Positions 42,921-43,215 of a stretch of 43,215 nucleotides of DNA are shown piece by piece. Source of the DNA: Ornithinibacillus scapharcae TW25. GTDB taxonomy: Bacteria; Bacillota; Bacilli; Bacillales; Amphibacillaceae. The position numbers were made by a program, and so were the translations under genes. The stretch is from the NCBI RefSeq assembly GCF_000190475.1, contig NZ_AEWH01000040.1, positions 1-43,215 of the forward strand. The letters are read 5' to 3'. The notes under the pieces are model-generated. The model had not been told where the DNA came from. It worked only from the letters and a program-made list of their open reading frames with translations, and did no database searches. Position 1 is the stretch's first letter. Every line of letters begins with the position of its first letter.

Positions 42921-42970
42921 ATTTTTTTAATTGGAAGACTCGAATCTTTCTCTTCGTATACTTCTTCCAT
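42917..42970 (-). CDS. 17-codon leader ORF before the MFS gene, or its true N-terminus
   Basis: ATG at 42968-42970 with GAAGGAGG upstream reads MEEVYEEKDSSLPIKKI and stops at TGA 42917-42919, overlapping the MFS start by ATGA. It ends in an A7 run (plus-strand T7, 42922-42928). It is either a translated leader for coupled expression or the real start of the transporter, put out of frame by a one-base change. Confidence 0.45.
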   Translation of the reverse strand: MEEVYEEKDSSLPIKKI

Positions 42971-43064
42971 TATATTCCTCCTTCAATAACCAAATAATAA
43001 TTATATGTTAACTTATTAATTCTAAATATTCAATGTTCATTTTAGTAATTTTTGTAAAATTCTG

Positions 43065-43093
43065 TTGAAAACGAATATTTAATATAGTAAGAT
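43065..43093 (+). promoter_or_regulatory. Promoter reading toward the right edge
   Basis: TTGAAA (43065-43070), 17 bases, TAAGAT (43088-43093), then GAGGGAGAGG as a possible ribosome site at 43101-43110. The frames up to the window end are closed quickly, so the gene, if any, lies beyond. Confidence 0.35.
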
Positions 43094-43215
43094 AATAAAC
43101 GAGGGAGAGGTAATAGTTTGATATAGGAATAAGTACTACCTTTTAGGGTAATGCTTAGATACTACTTTTATTTAGTATATTATATCAGCCTGTTTTTATT
43201 TTATTGATAGGGGGA

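Overview
The window looks like a chromosomal stretch from a low-GC, spore-forming Firmicute of the family Bacillaceae (Oceanobacillus, Virgibacillus and relatives are the closest feel; genus not determined). Reasons: AT-rich DNA, strong AAGGAGG-type ribosome sites, many TTG and GTG starts, the gene order mtlA-mtlR-mtlF-mtlD, csoR-copA-copZ, an S-box (SAM-I) leader before metN-metP-metQ, a PaiA homologue and YugN-like and CBO0543-type proteins. No rRNA, tRNA, CRISPR array or intact insertion sequence was seen.

Layout. 1-2450: a methyltransferase broken by an in-frame stop, a DHA1-type MFS exporter with an inverted repeat across its promoter, and a second methyltransferase followed by the last codons of a lost copZ. 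2588-7113: housekeeping-type genes (YugN-like, a C45-type Ntn hydrolase, a small acidic protein, a Tyr/Pro-headed cupin, a CHY zinc-finger protein coupled to a HAD phosphatase, a spermidine-synthase-fold protein). 7206-8471: a frameshifted membrane-anchored gene and an unknown membrane protein. 8541-12251: a compact operon of a short basic leader ORF, a small secreted PKD-like protein, a large FtsX/MacB-type permease and its ATPase, read from a clear promoter with GTGTAC repeats. This is the best candidate for an undescribed system. 12613-16693: DinB, two acetyltransferases including PaiA, and four poorly known proteins, some like polymorphic-toxin immunity proteins.

16842-22269: the complete mannitol PTS locus, with a cre site on the -35 of mtlA and TTGTCAA operators at mtlA and mtlR. 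22428-24459: a secreted NlpC/P60-like cysteine hydrolase with a downstream lipoprotein. 24885-25842: two tandem CBO0543-type membrane proteins. 26034-33873: a metal island. It holds csoR-copA-copZ, a DHA2 exporter, a siroheme-reductase-like protein, a CxxC thioredoxin-fold protein, a His-rich YtkA-like protein, then a czrA-czcD zinc pair. CsoR-type sites lie in front of csoR, the His-rich gene and the reductase-like gene, so these probably form one copper or thiol regulon. 34049-39740: a secreted beta-helix protein, then metN-metP-metQ and an M20 peptidase under a SAM-I riboswitch.

39841-43215 is decayed accessory DNA: two tiny ORFs with excellent ribosome sites that stop early, a short-chain dehydrogenase pseudogene with several frameshifts, and an MFS efflux gene whose start lies behind a 17-codon leader ending in an A7 tract. 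The right edge carries a promoter reading out of the window.
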